A stretch of DNA of 64,000 nucleotides, from assembly GCA_947591475.1 (NCBI GenBank), contig CANQDE010000002.1, positions 310,001 to 374,000 on the forward strand, given 5' to 3'. The notes beneath the pieces were generated by a model. It was given only the letters and a program-made list of their open reading frames with translations. It was not told where the DNA came from and did not search any database. Positions 46,518 to 53,651 of this stretch are shown piece after piece; positions within the stretch are counted from its first letter, which is position 1; every line of letters starts with the position of its first letter. Made by a program: the position numbers and the translations under genes. Source of the stretch: an uncultured Alistipes sp. (GTDB lineage: Bacteria > Bacteroidota > Bacteroidia > Bacteroidales > Rikenellaceae).

Positions 46518-47525
46518 ATGAATATTTGTGCCAACTGTTTTAATGATGAAGAAATAAAACAGTTTATAGTTGCATCTTCAACTACTATTACCGAATGTGA
46601 TTGCTGCGGGCAGGAATCGGAAGCAATCGAGTTAAGCGAACTTTCGGACTTCTTTGTTGAGTTTCTTAGGCTTTTTATAAAAGATGATAATGGGTACGAT
46701 TTAATACAACTGATCAAGCAAGATTGGAATATATTTAGTTCGGATGCTTGTGCACAGACTATTTTATCGTCAATTATCGCAGATGAAAATCTTGGTTTCA
46801 CTATAGAGGATAAAGTTACCTACTCATCCGAAATTCAAGAATGTTTTTCTATATGGGAAAGGTTGAAATCCGAGGTGCGAGAAGAAAAAAGGTATTTTTC
46901 TGATTTAGGATCTTTCAATTGGGAGGGTTATATAAAGAGTAACGCTCGAATTAAAAAGGGAACAGCTTTATATAGAGCAAGAATTACTCCGGAGGGACGT
47001 AAAAAACTGACGACAAAAGAAATGGGTTGTCCGCCGAAAGAGCGTGCGACGGCAGGACGGGCCAATCCGCTCGGTATCCCTTATTTGTACTTATGCAACG
47101 AGATCGAAACGACTTATTATGAGGTTCGGGCAGTCTATCTCGATAGAATCAACATTGGCAGGTTTAGAATTCTTCGTGATTTGAATATTGTTGATTTTAG
47201 TAATAAAATTAACTTATTCTATGCGTATTCAGGAGCAGAATCGAATGAAGATTTGCAGGAAATCGTCAAACGGAAAATCCTATTCGACAAAATAAGCACC
47301 GATCTATCTAAACCTTTACGCCGATTTGATACTGAAATAGAGTATGTGCCAACACAACTGATATGTGAATATTGCAAGCAGAATGGCGCCGACGGAATTC
47401 GTTTCAATAGTTCTTTACATCAAGGAGGAACGAATGTCGTTCTGTTCAACAGTATCGATGCGAAATGTACGAGAGTGCTAACGCATGAGATAAAAAATGT
47501 AAAAATAGAAAGCTGTCCGCTATGA
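46518..47525 (+). CDS. RES-domain protein (predicted NAD+-consuming effector)
   Basis: 335 residues. The N-terminal zinc-ribbon-like CANC (4-7) and CDCC (27-30) with a helical region resembles the HEPN/RES N-terminal type. The RES domain (~145-320) shows LYRAR (Arg 153, 155), GRANPLGIPYLYL (about 180-192), ETTYYEVRA (Glu 202) and the terminal DGIRFNSSLHQGGTNVVLF. RES toxins such as MbcT degrade NAD+ with these residues. No Xre-type antitoxin is adjacent. Instead it is translated 2 bp behind sce7725, which suggests these partners control it. The role in defence is inference. Confidence 0.8.
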   Translation: MNICANCFNDEEIKQFIVASSTTITECDCCGQESEAIELSELSDFFVEFLRLFIKDDNGYDLIQLIKQDWNIFSSDACAQTILSSIIADENLGFTIEDKVTYSSEIQECFSIWERLKSEVREEKRYFSDLGSFNWEGYIKSNARIKKGTALYRARITPEGRKKLTTKEMGCPPKERATAGRANPLGIPYLYLCNEIETTYYEVRAVYLDRINIGRFRILRDLNIVDFSNKINLFYAYSGAESNEDLQEIVKRKILFDKISTDLSKPLRRFDTEIEYVPTQLICEYCKQNGADGIRFNSSLHQGGTNVVLFNSIDAKCTRVLTHEIKNVKIESCPL

Positions 47526-47686
47526 GAAAATGTTTTTGCGGTCAAAAAATTCGACTTTATTGTTGTGGAACACTTGCCGCTAAGGCGACCTCGAAAGGTT
47601 CTTCGCTGTTATATTAACTCCTACTCATGTAGGCTTCGTTGTTTTACACCTCCAGTATTCGCTATATTCCCGATTCCTTGTAGATT

Positions 47687-47830
47687 TTACCTTACCATTA
47701 AGATAAGTACGGGATGATTTTTGCCGTGCGATACGTCTGCAAGGTCCGTTAGAAGTTGAGACAATTCTCGATCCGTCAGAAAGTACTGAACGTCGAACAA
47801 AAATTGGGTATTGCTATCAACCGTATTCAT
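47687..47830 (-). CDS. Possible 47-residue small protein
   Basis: ATG at 47830 to TAA at 47687. The hand translation has a normal-looking composition (FLFDVQYFLTDRELSQLLTDL then a short hydrophobic end LILMVR). It lies opposite in direction to the RES gene and could equally be the start of a decayed gene. Family not recognised. Confidence 0.3.
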   Translation of the reverse strand: MNTVDSNTQFLFDVQYFLTDRELSQLLTDLADVSHGKNHPVLILMVR

Positions 47831-47843
47831 TTTCAGTAATAGA

Positions 47844-47871
47844 CCGTGAATTGCTTCCTATCTGTTCACGG
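47844..47871. repeat. Short hairpin
   Basis: CCGTGAA / TTCACGG with a 14-base loop, immediately left of the long inverted repeat. It could be a terminator for the small minus-strand frame or a recombination-related hairpin. Confidence 0.35.
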
Positions 47872-47878
47872 TTCGATG

Positions 47879-48180
47879 TTTTTCTCTGTGCTTCTCTCCG
47901 ATAACCTTCTCCTCGTTTCATTTTGTCTGTACGGGCCGGTAGTGGATGTATCTGTTATCGGCAGCGAAGGTATTCCCGGAATCGACGCTCTTACAAGATC
48001 AAGCCGCACGGCGGTTTTGCGGAAAATCTTCCTTCGCCCGACATGCGAAGCGTATTTTCCGCAAAAATCTTGTTGCGAGCTGATTCCGAACCTTCCAAGC
48101 TTCCGAAACAGATACATCCACTACCGGCTCCGCTACGGCATATAAAAAAAGTCGAAGGTTATGAGAAGCACAGAGAAAAA
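47879..48180. repeat. Long imperfect inverted repeat (~300 bp)
   Basis: Ends: TTTTTCTCTGTGCTTCTC (47879-47896) against its exact complement at 48163-48180. Inside: ATAACCTTC (47901-47909) with 48154-48162, CCGGTAGTGGATGTATCTG (47936-47954) with 48109-48127, and TTTTGCGGAAAAT around 48014-48027 with ATTTTCCGCAAAA around 48053-48066. The centre is CTTCGCCCGACATGCGAAG. The strand-symmetric layout fits a MITE-like element or a long structured RNA. Short open frames in it are by-products. Confidence 0.65.
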
Positions 48181-48360
48181 TAAACGGAAACAGAAATCCT
48201 CCACCCTTCCACTTGGCATAAGGTCGAGTCGGACGACGTGGTTGCTGCTCGGAGTAGTGGCATGCTCCGTTTTGTCTTATCGGCTTTGCTTTTCTGAATA
48301 GAAAATGCCATGTACGAATTTTTCTTTTCCATCGTTCAATCGTTTTTACAGTTATTCAGT

Positions 48361-48592
48361 CGGTTGCTCTATCGGCCGCCTATATAGTCATTTCATCGGT
48401 CGATCGTACGTCGGGCCGTATGGCCGTTTCATCGTTGGACCGGCTGACCGTATGACCGGACAACCGGTCAGGCGATCGCGCAATCGGCCGGGCAATCCGA
48501 CAGCCGGAGATTCGGTCGTCCGGCTGTCCGGACAGGCGTATGATTGTATGTTCGGTCGGTTGTATCATCGGTCGTATAGTCGATCGTAAGGG
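48361..48592. repeat. Degenerate 8-bp-period tandem array
   Basis: About 29 units. In the phase starting near 48397, successive octamers read CGGTCGAT, CGTACGTC, GGGCCGTA, TGGCCGTT and later CGGCTGAC, CGTATGAC, CGGACAAC, CGGTCAGG, CGGTCGTC, CGGCTGTC, CGGACAGG. The phase is held for over 200 bp. Position upstream of the mob remnant suggests iteron-like binding sites. It is not a CRISPR array because there are no spacers. Confidence 0.6.
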
Positions 48593-48709
48593 CAAAGAAA
48601 GCCCTTATCCGGCCCGATTATACGCCCGATTTTCGCTATGGTCGTTTGTGGCGCCGAAGTGGCATCGAGTGGCGCAATCAACTGTTGTTAAGTTTGTTGA
48701 ATAGGTCGG
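48593..48709. other. Gap before the oriT-like region
   Basis: AT-mixed sequence without a gene. It ends in the promoter that precedes the oriT-like segment. Confidence 0.3.
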
Positions 48710-48717
48710 TATCTTTG
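48710..48717 (+). promoter_or_regulatory. -7 box upstream of oriT/mobC region
   Basis: TATCTTTG with an upstream TTTG at 48693-48696. It points toward the mob gene, ~360 bp away. The frame starting close after it (48722) is Lys/Arg/Ser-rich and crosses the hairpins, so I do not call it a gene. Confidence 0.35.
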
Positions 48718-48829
48718 CTCCGTGAAACGATTCCGACGTAGATCGAAGCCGCTTTGCCCGTTTTTACGGCGACTTGTTCGATCGCTCGTCCGACGGGCGG
48801 ACGAAACGTTTTCGATAAGCCAAATGAGC

Positions 48830-48960
48830 AGAGCCGTGCTTGTACGGCTCTGCCATGGCGAGAAAGCGAAGGCTGAAAAGCCAATGTGTTTGCAAAGGGC
48901 AAACAGCAAGCTGTGTTTTCTGCTGCACAAAAAGTTTTTTGCATCGGAAAACAGCTTGCC
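48830..48960 (+). other. oriT-like hairpin region
   Basis: Contains GCAGAGCCGT-GCTTGT-ACGGCTCTGC (about 48830-48855) and the long arms GCAAGCTGTGTTTTC (48906-48920) and GAAAACAGCTTGC (48947-48959). Such inverted repeats directly upstream of a mobC-type gene are the expected layout of a transfer origin in Bacteroidales mobilizable elements. The nic site cannot be identified from sequence alone. Confidence 0.45.
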
Positions 48961-49080
48961 CGCAAGGGGGTGCAAGCACCTCCGAAGTCGGCGCTTTTCG
49001 ACAGGCGGCTCGGCCGCTGCGGAATCGAAAAATGAATGTACCGGCAGGCCGGTGGCCTCACATGAAATATTCGAGATATG

Positions 49081-49499
49081 GAAAAGAATAAATTGCCTCG
49101 CAGGGGAAAAGGCGGTCGGCCGCCTAAAATCGACATCGCCAAATATCGGTATTCCGTCAATTTCTCAGCAGAGGACCACGCCCGATTTCTGACGATGTAC
49201 GAACAATCGGGGTTGTTGTCGAAAGCGGCTTTTATCAAAGCACGGGTCTTCGGCGACGTGTTCCGGGTGATAAAAGCGACCGCGGAACGATGGAATATGT
49301 AGCTAAGCTGACGCAGTTCCACGCCCAATTCCGAGCCATAGGCACGAACTATAACCAGATCGTGAAGCTGTTGCACACCCATTTCTCGGAGCGGAAAGCA
49401 CTCGCTATGCTCTACAAATTGGAGAATGAAACGCGCGAATTGGCCGCGGTCGGGCAACGGATCATTGCGCTTTGCGAAGAGTTCAGAGAACGATGGTAA
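49081..49499 (+). pseudogene. mobC: MobC-type relaxosome protein, frame-disrupted
   Basis: Two frames that together make one ~140-residue Bacteroides MobC/MobA accessory protein. The first, 49081-49302, has RGGRPPKIDI-type start, YSVNFSAEDHARFL, SGLLSKAAFIKARVFGDVF and ends in a stop. The second, 49290-49499, continues MEYVAKLTQFHAQFRAIGTNYNQIVK, FSERKALAMLYKLENETREL. They are offset by one frame with a 13-bp overlap (ATG inside, TAG at the end). This is probably a frameshift in a decaying gene. Programmed frameshifting or coupled two-part translation are alternatives. No relaxase gene follows. Confidence 0.65.
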
Positions 49500-49508
49500 T
49501 CTTTTCAG

Positions 49509-50351
49509 TTATTTCTTGTTCTTCGGCCTCCATGTCCGCATCCGTTGCAGCAGAGCCTGTTTCGCCTTGTCGATCCACGGAGTGGGATTATTGCGCAATT
49601 TCATGTAGCAGAAAGTACGCGAAAGGTTCGTGTCGAGCTGGATGTTGAATACATTGGAGATATAAGCCGCCAGCTGCGTGAGCGGAACATTACCGAAACT
49701 CCGCTTGCTGTCGAGCATGTAAATCAATTCGGTCAAATCCGTTTTACTGTCCTGCCACGTCAGACGAACAGCAGGTAACGAATCGTCGGAGGCATTCTTC
49801 ACATATTCCAATGCCTCCAATTCACCTTTCAGATAGACCGACAGCATTTCGTTGGCCAACAGTTTCGCCACCTTGAAATCGGCATTGGTCGAGAATTTCG
49901 GGTCGCTCTCGTAGTGAAACGATTCAAGATACAGAGCCGTATCGACACGGCCGCGCAGATAGTAGAGCGAATCCAGATGGGTAAGTCCCGAACGATAGTA
50001 GTGAATGAAATCGGAGCGCTTATTGTTGTATCGGTTGATGGCGACCAACTCGTCGTTCAAATAAGCCCGTTGAGAATCGACGCCTACGGGGCGATTCATT
50101 TCGATGTTGTAAACTTTTCGATAATAGAGCAGACGATAAAACAAACGAGGCTTTATCTCCTTGAAGAATCGAATTTCTTCGGCTTCGTTCTTGAAGGTGT
50201 AGGTCGCGACGAAATCCCGCATTCGCTGAAAGGCATCGCCCAGAACGAGCGATGCCTCCAACGACTTTTTCAAAATATTCAAATCGGAACCCTCTATCTT
50301 TCTCAACTTCCTCTCGACTTCCTTTTCGAGAGTACTAATAAATACATTCAT
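49509..50351 (-). CDS. rteC: RteC-type regulator
   Basis: 280 residues. The C-terminal third, TWQDSKTDLTELIYMLDSKRSFG, AAYISNVFNIQLDTNLSRTFCYMKLR, matches the RteC domain. In CTnDOT, RteC activates the excision genes under tetracycline/RteAB control. Here neither rteA/rteB nor an excisionase gene is visible, so it is isolated. It is convergent with the mob remnant and 6 bp behind the truncated MmcQ gene on the same strand. Confidence 0.85.
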   Translation of the reverse strand: MNVFISTLEKEVERKLRKIEGSDLNILKKSLEASLVLGDAFQRMRDFVATYTFKNEAEEIRFFKEIKPRLFYRLLYYRKVYNIEMNRPVGVDSQRAYLNDELVAINRYNNKRSDFIHYYRSGLTHLDSLYYLRGRVDTALYLESFHYESDPKFSTNADFKVAKLLANEMLSVYLKGELEALEYVKNASDDSLPAVRLTWQDSKTDLTELIYMLDSKRSFGNVPLTQLAAYISNVFNIQLDTNLSRTFCYMKLRNNPTPWIDKAKQALLQRMRTWRPKNKK

Positions 50352-50357
50352 TTAGCT

Positions 50358-50645
50358 TTATGCGATACTATATTGTAGGATTTTTTTTACCCACTGTTTT
50401 ATCTCGTCGTCCGGCATGTCGTCGTTGAAGCGGATACTTATCCAATGCTTGGGACTCATGTTGTAGGGAGTGCCTACAGCCATGTAGCGGGCTTTCAATT
50501 CGTCTATCCGGTCGAGATCGCATTGGACGGTGCAAGCATCGAAGCGGTCGATGTCGAAGAAACAGAAAATCCTGCCTCCGACATAAAACGCCAGCATGGA
50601 TTGCGCGCCAAAAAGGCCATGCCCGAATAAGGCGGAAAATGGCAT
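50358..50645 (-). pseudogene. MmcQ/YjbR-family gene lacking its N-terminus
   Basis: About 95 residues from a plausible ATG at 50645. The C-terminal core is intact: VGGRIFCFFDIDRFD, CDLDRIDELKARYMAVGTPYNMSPKHWISIRFNDDMPDDEI. The first ~20-25 residues of the family (MNxEExRxYCLSLPG type) are missing. The stop of the LytR gene is at 50656, leaving no room for them. It may be a true deletion made when the island formed. A functional short form is less likely. Confidence 0.55.
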
Positions 50646-50655
50646 TTTTGCGGAA

Positions 50656-51366
50656 TCATTCCGCCGGATTATCCGGTTTCGGGGTTTGCAGCCGGGCGGT
50701 CGCTTTCTCCGCATATTGTCTTCCGACGGGCAACAGTTGTCCGGAGGTTAGGCGGATTTCCTGCCTGCTGAACGAACTTACGGCCTCCACGGCAACGATG
50801 AACGAACGGTGTATCCGCACGAATCGGCGTGCCGGCAGCAGCTCCTCCACCGCTTTGAGGTTCATGCGCGAGAGTACGTAGTGTCCCTTACGACGGAAAA
50901 ATTTGGAGTAATTCTCCATCGCCTCGACATAAAGGATGTCGGCTATGGGTATTACGACGTTGTTGTACTCCTGTTTGACGGTGATGCTCTCCTCTGCTCC
51001 GTCAATATGCGCGATGCGCCGCTGTGCCTTCTCCACAGCGATCTCGAACCGTTCGTAGGAGAAAGGCTTGTGGAGGAAATCGACGGCATCGAGGTCGAAT
51101 CCGTCGAGCGCATAGCGGATGTATGCCGTAGTGAAGATGAAACAGGTCGTCTGCGGCAGTTTGCGGGCGATGTCCAGGCCGTTCAGGCAGTCCATCTCGA
51201 TGTCGAGGAAAACGAGGTCGGGCTGTTGGTCGACAACCGCCTGCAACCCTTGCTGTGGTTCGCTGAACGTGCGCACCTCGATGTCGCCCGAGCGTTCACA
51301 GAAGTTGGCGACGACCGACAATGCGATGGGTTCGTCGTCGATGGCTATGCAACGCATTTTTTTCAT
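50656..51366 (-). CDS. LytTR-family response regulator
   Basis: 236 residues. The receiver domain (1-125) has DDEP, phospho-acceptor Asp in VFLDIEMDCLNG and the KPFSYERF Lys. The LytTR DNA-binding domain (~140-230) contains VEAMENYSKFFRRKGHYVLSRMNLKAVEELLPARRFVRIHRSFIV. It overlaps the sensor gene by 4 bp (ATGA). It probably controls the divergent efflux operon; this is inferred from position. Confidence 0.92.
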   Translation of the reverse strand: MKKMRCIAIDDEPIALSVVANFCERSGDIEVRTFSEPQQGLQAVVDQQPDLVFLDIEMDCLNGLDIARKLPQTTCFIFTTAYIRYALDGFDLDAVDFLHKPFSYERFEIAVEKAQRRIAHIDGAEESITVKQEYNNVVIPIADILYVEAMENYSKFFRRKGHYVLSRMNLKAVEELLPARRFVRIHRSFIVAVEAVSSFSRQEIRLTSGQLLPVGRQYAEKATARLQTPKPDNPAE

Positions 51367-52289
51367 CTCAGTCGTATGGTCAGATTCAGTTCGTATTCGG
51401 CGTTCTCTTCGCGGATGTCGAGCGTAAAGCGGCCGGGATAGAGCAGTTCCAGCCGCGCGCGGCAGTTTTCGATGCCGACGGCGGGTTCCTTCTCGGCGCG
51501 GCGTTTCATGATGCCGTTCCGCGTAGTGAAGCGGAGCGTTCCGTCTTCGACCTCCAGCCGGATGCGTATCGTGCAATCCCGGCTCGACGATGCTCCGTAC
51601 TTGAAGGCGTTCTCGACGAACGTAATGAGCAGCATCGGAGGTATGCGCAGCGTATCGTCGTCCGTCTCGCATTCCCAGACGACTTTCGTGCGGTCGTTCA
51701 ACCGAAAGGATTGCAGTTCGATGTAGTGGCCGATGTAGTCCGTTTCGTCGCGCAGGGTTACGAGGTCGTCCGTGGCATGCGTGTACATGTATTGCACCAT
51801 GTCGGCGAAGCGGACGAAAGCCGATTCGGTCTTGTCCGATTTCTGGATGACCAGACCGTAGAGCGTATTGAGCGTGTTGAACAGAAAATGCGGATCGATT
51901 TGCGCCTTGTAGAGGGCCAGCTCGGCCTTGTTCTTCCGGCTTTCCAGCTCCTTCTTGGCCCATATCTGCCGGAAAAGCGCGAATACCAGACTGATGGAGA
52001 GGCTGAAGCCGCTCACGACCAGAAACAGGAACCACACCGTCTGCCTGCGCAGGTGTTCTTTCAGATGGGGATGCAGGGGCGAGATGTCCGCCGAATCTTC
52101 GGGATAGGGAAACAGCGACAGCAAATAGGTCGCACCGAGAAACAGCAGGACAAAGACCGTCATGCTGCCGTATCGGCGGTTCACGAACAGTCGAGGGAAG
52201 TCGACTTTCCGGATGGCGAAATAGAGCACGTAGAGATACCCCACCAGCGAAACGGCGAAAAGGGTGTACTTTTCGATCCATTTCTCCAC
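51363..52289 (-). CDS. LytS-type membrane histidine kinase
   Basis: 308 residues from GTG 52289. It has transmembrane helices, then a His_kinase domain with YKAQIDPHFLFNTLNTLYGLV (phospho-His) and a C-terminal ATPase fold (LITFVENAFKYG, GIENCRARLELLYPG). The start is uncertain. The frame is open to a TAG at 52376-52374, and residues upstream of the GTG (PVDLLFCIVILPLVITLVP) make another membrane helix as in relatives, yet no ATG is present. Translation from a non-AUG codon such as ATA at 52370 is possible. A -7 box lies at 52403-52396. Confidence 0.88.
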   Translation of the reverse strand: MEKWIEKYTLFAVSLVGYLYVLYFAIRKVDFPRLFVNRRYGSMTVFVLLFLGATYLLSLFPYPEDSADISPLHPHLKEHLRRQTVWFLFLVVSGFSLSISLVFALFRQIWAKKELESRKNKAELALYKAQIDPHFLFNTLNTLYGLVIQKSDKTESAFVRFADMVQYMYTHATDDLVTLRDETDYIGHYIELQSFRLNDRTKVVWECETDDDTLRIPPMLLITFVENAFKYGASSSRDCTIRIRLEVEDGTLRFTTRNGIMKRRAEKEPAVGIENCRARLELLYPGRFTLDIREENAEYELNLTIRLR

Positions 52290-52395
52290 CGGAACCAGCG
52301 TGATGACCAGTGGCAGGATGACGATGCAGAAGAGCAGGTCGACCGGTACGGTTATGTTTTTTTCTTTTATATTCTACAGTTTTTTCGATATGTGC

Positions 52396-52403
52396 AAAGA
52401 TAC
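52396..52403 (-). promoter_or_regulatory. -7 box of the LytS/LytR operon
   Basis: The minus strand reads TATCTTTG. Transcription would start near 52390. Confidence 0.45.
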
Positions 52404-52499
52404 GCATTGCAACCGTCGATGCCAAGCTCCGTTCGGACTGTTCGTCAACGCATTTCCGCCGTTCATCGACACAGTTTTTCCGTCCCGGCGCATTCTTCG

Positions 52500-52507
52500 T
52501 ATCATTG
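52500..52507 (+). promoter_or_regulatory. Probable -7 box of the RND efflux operon
   Basis: TATCATTG, one mismatch to TAnnTTTG, 19 bp before ATG 52527. The 237-bp divergent gap presumably holds the LytR operator. No clear LytTR direct repeat was found by eye. Confidence 0.4.
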
Positions 52508-52526
52508 CGTCCAAAAAACTATCGGT

Positions 52527-53648
52527 ATGAGTAACGGATATATGATGAAAACGATTCTTGCGTCCTGCCTGCTCTCGCTTTGCGCCTGCACTGCCGGCCG
52601 CGAGGGGCAGGAGCGACGAGCGGCGGCCTACCGCACGGATACGGTAACGTTGAGCGACCGCACGCTCCGTTCGGGCTATACGGCGACCATCCGCGGTTAT
52701 CAGACCGTGGAAATCCGTCCGCAGGTGAGCGGGCAAATTACGGACATCCGGATGCGGGAAGGCGATGCCGTGCGCAAGGGAAGCGTGCTGTTCGTCATCG
52801 ACCAAGCCCCCTACAAGGCGGCATACGACATCGCCGTCGCCAACGTGAAAAGCGCGGAAGCGGCCCTTTCCACCGCCCGGCTGATATGGGAGAGTAACAA
52901 GGGGCTGTTGGAGGAGGACGTGGTATCCGAATTCGACTTGCAGACCGCCCGCAACGAGGTCATCGAAGCGGAGGCCAAACTGGCATTGGCCGAGGCCGAG
53001 GCCGAGAACGCCCGCAACAACCTCTCCTATACGGAGGTGAAATCGCCGGTCGACGGCGTAGCGAGCATGATTCCCTACCGGGTCGGCGCACTGGTCGGCA
53101 CCGCATCGGGCGAGCCGCTGGTTACCGTCTCGGACGACAGCCGGGTCTATGCCTATTTCTCGATGGCCGAGAACCAGATGCTGGACCTCGTGTTGAAATA
53201 CGGGTCGTTGCAGCAGGCGATCCGGGAGATGCCCGAAGTGGAGTTGAAGATGAGCAACGGACAGCTGTACGCTTATAAGGGTCATATCGATGCCGTGAGC
53301 GGGACGATCGACGAAAGCACCGGAGCGGTGAGCCTGCGCGCCGTATTCCCCAACCGGGAACGGCTGCTGCGCAACGGCGGCAGCGGCACGGTGCTGATAC
53401 CCTCCGTGAGCAAGGGGTGCATCGTCGTTCCGCAGACGGCGACCTACGAGTTGCAGGACCGCATCTTTGTCTACAAGGTCGTCGACGGGCGGGCGGTCTC
53501 CACCCGGATCGAGGTGCTTCCGGAGAACGACGGAAAGGAGTATATCGTGCAGTCGGGACTTTCCGAAGGGGATGTCATCATCGCCGAAGGTGCCGGACTG
53601 GTGCGTGAAGGGGCTATTGTCGAAACGGGGGAAACGAAAGGAGAGTAG
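52527..53648 (+). CDS. RND efflux periplasmic adaptor (lipoprotein)
   Basis: 373 residues. The lipobox-like LASCLLSLCAC points to lipidation near residue 19-21. Membrane-fusion protein order: beta-barrel/lipoyl half (VEIRPQVSGQITDIRMREGDAV), coiled-coil hairpin (~95-145), second lipoyl half (NLSYTEVKSPVDGVASMIPYRVGALVG), barrel and C-terminal domain. It links the inner-membrane pump to the outer-membrane channel. ATGs at 52542 and 52545 are alternatives. A frame extending far upstream overlaps the divergent regulator genes and is spurious. It is 3 bp before the pump gene. Confidence 0.93.
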   Translation: MSNGYMMKTILASCLLSLCACTAGREGQERRAAAYRTDTVTLSDRTLRSGYTATIRGYQTVEIRPQVSGQITDIRMREGDAVRKGSVLFVIDQAPYKAAYDIAVANVKSAEAALSTARLIWESNKGLLEEDVVSEFDLQTARNEVIEAEAKLALAEAEAENARNNLSYTEVKSPVDGVASMIPYRVGALVGTASGEPLVTVSDDSRVYAYFSMAENQMLDLVLKYGSLQQAIREMPEVELKMSNGQLYAYKGHIDAVSGTIDESTGAVSLRAVFPNRERLLRNGGSGTVLIPSVSKGCIVVPQTATYELQDRIFVYKVVDGRAVSTRIEVLPENDGKEYIVQSGLSEGDVIIAEGAGLVREGAIVETGETKGE

Positions 53649-53651
53649 GCC

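Noticed and set aside
47879..48180. Retron msr-msd or group II intron remnant
   Set aside because: No reverse transcriptase gene is nearby and no intron domain V-type hairpin was seen. The symmetry fits a simple inverted element better.
48361..48592. CRISPR array
   Set aside because: The repeat unit is only 8 bp, degenerate and without spacers, and no cas genes are in the window.
48722..49192. 156-codon frame starting with GTG just after a promoter box
   Set aside because: Composition is rich in Lys/Arg/Ser/Cys and it crosses the oriT-like hairpins and the start of mobC. More likely non-coding transfer-origin sequence.
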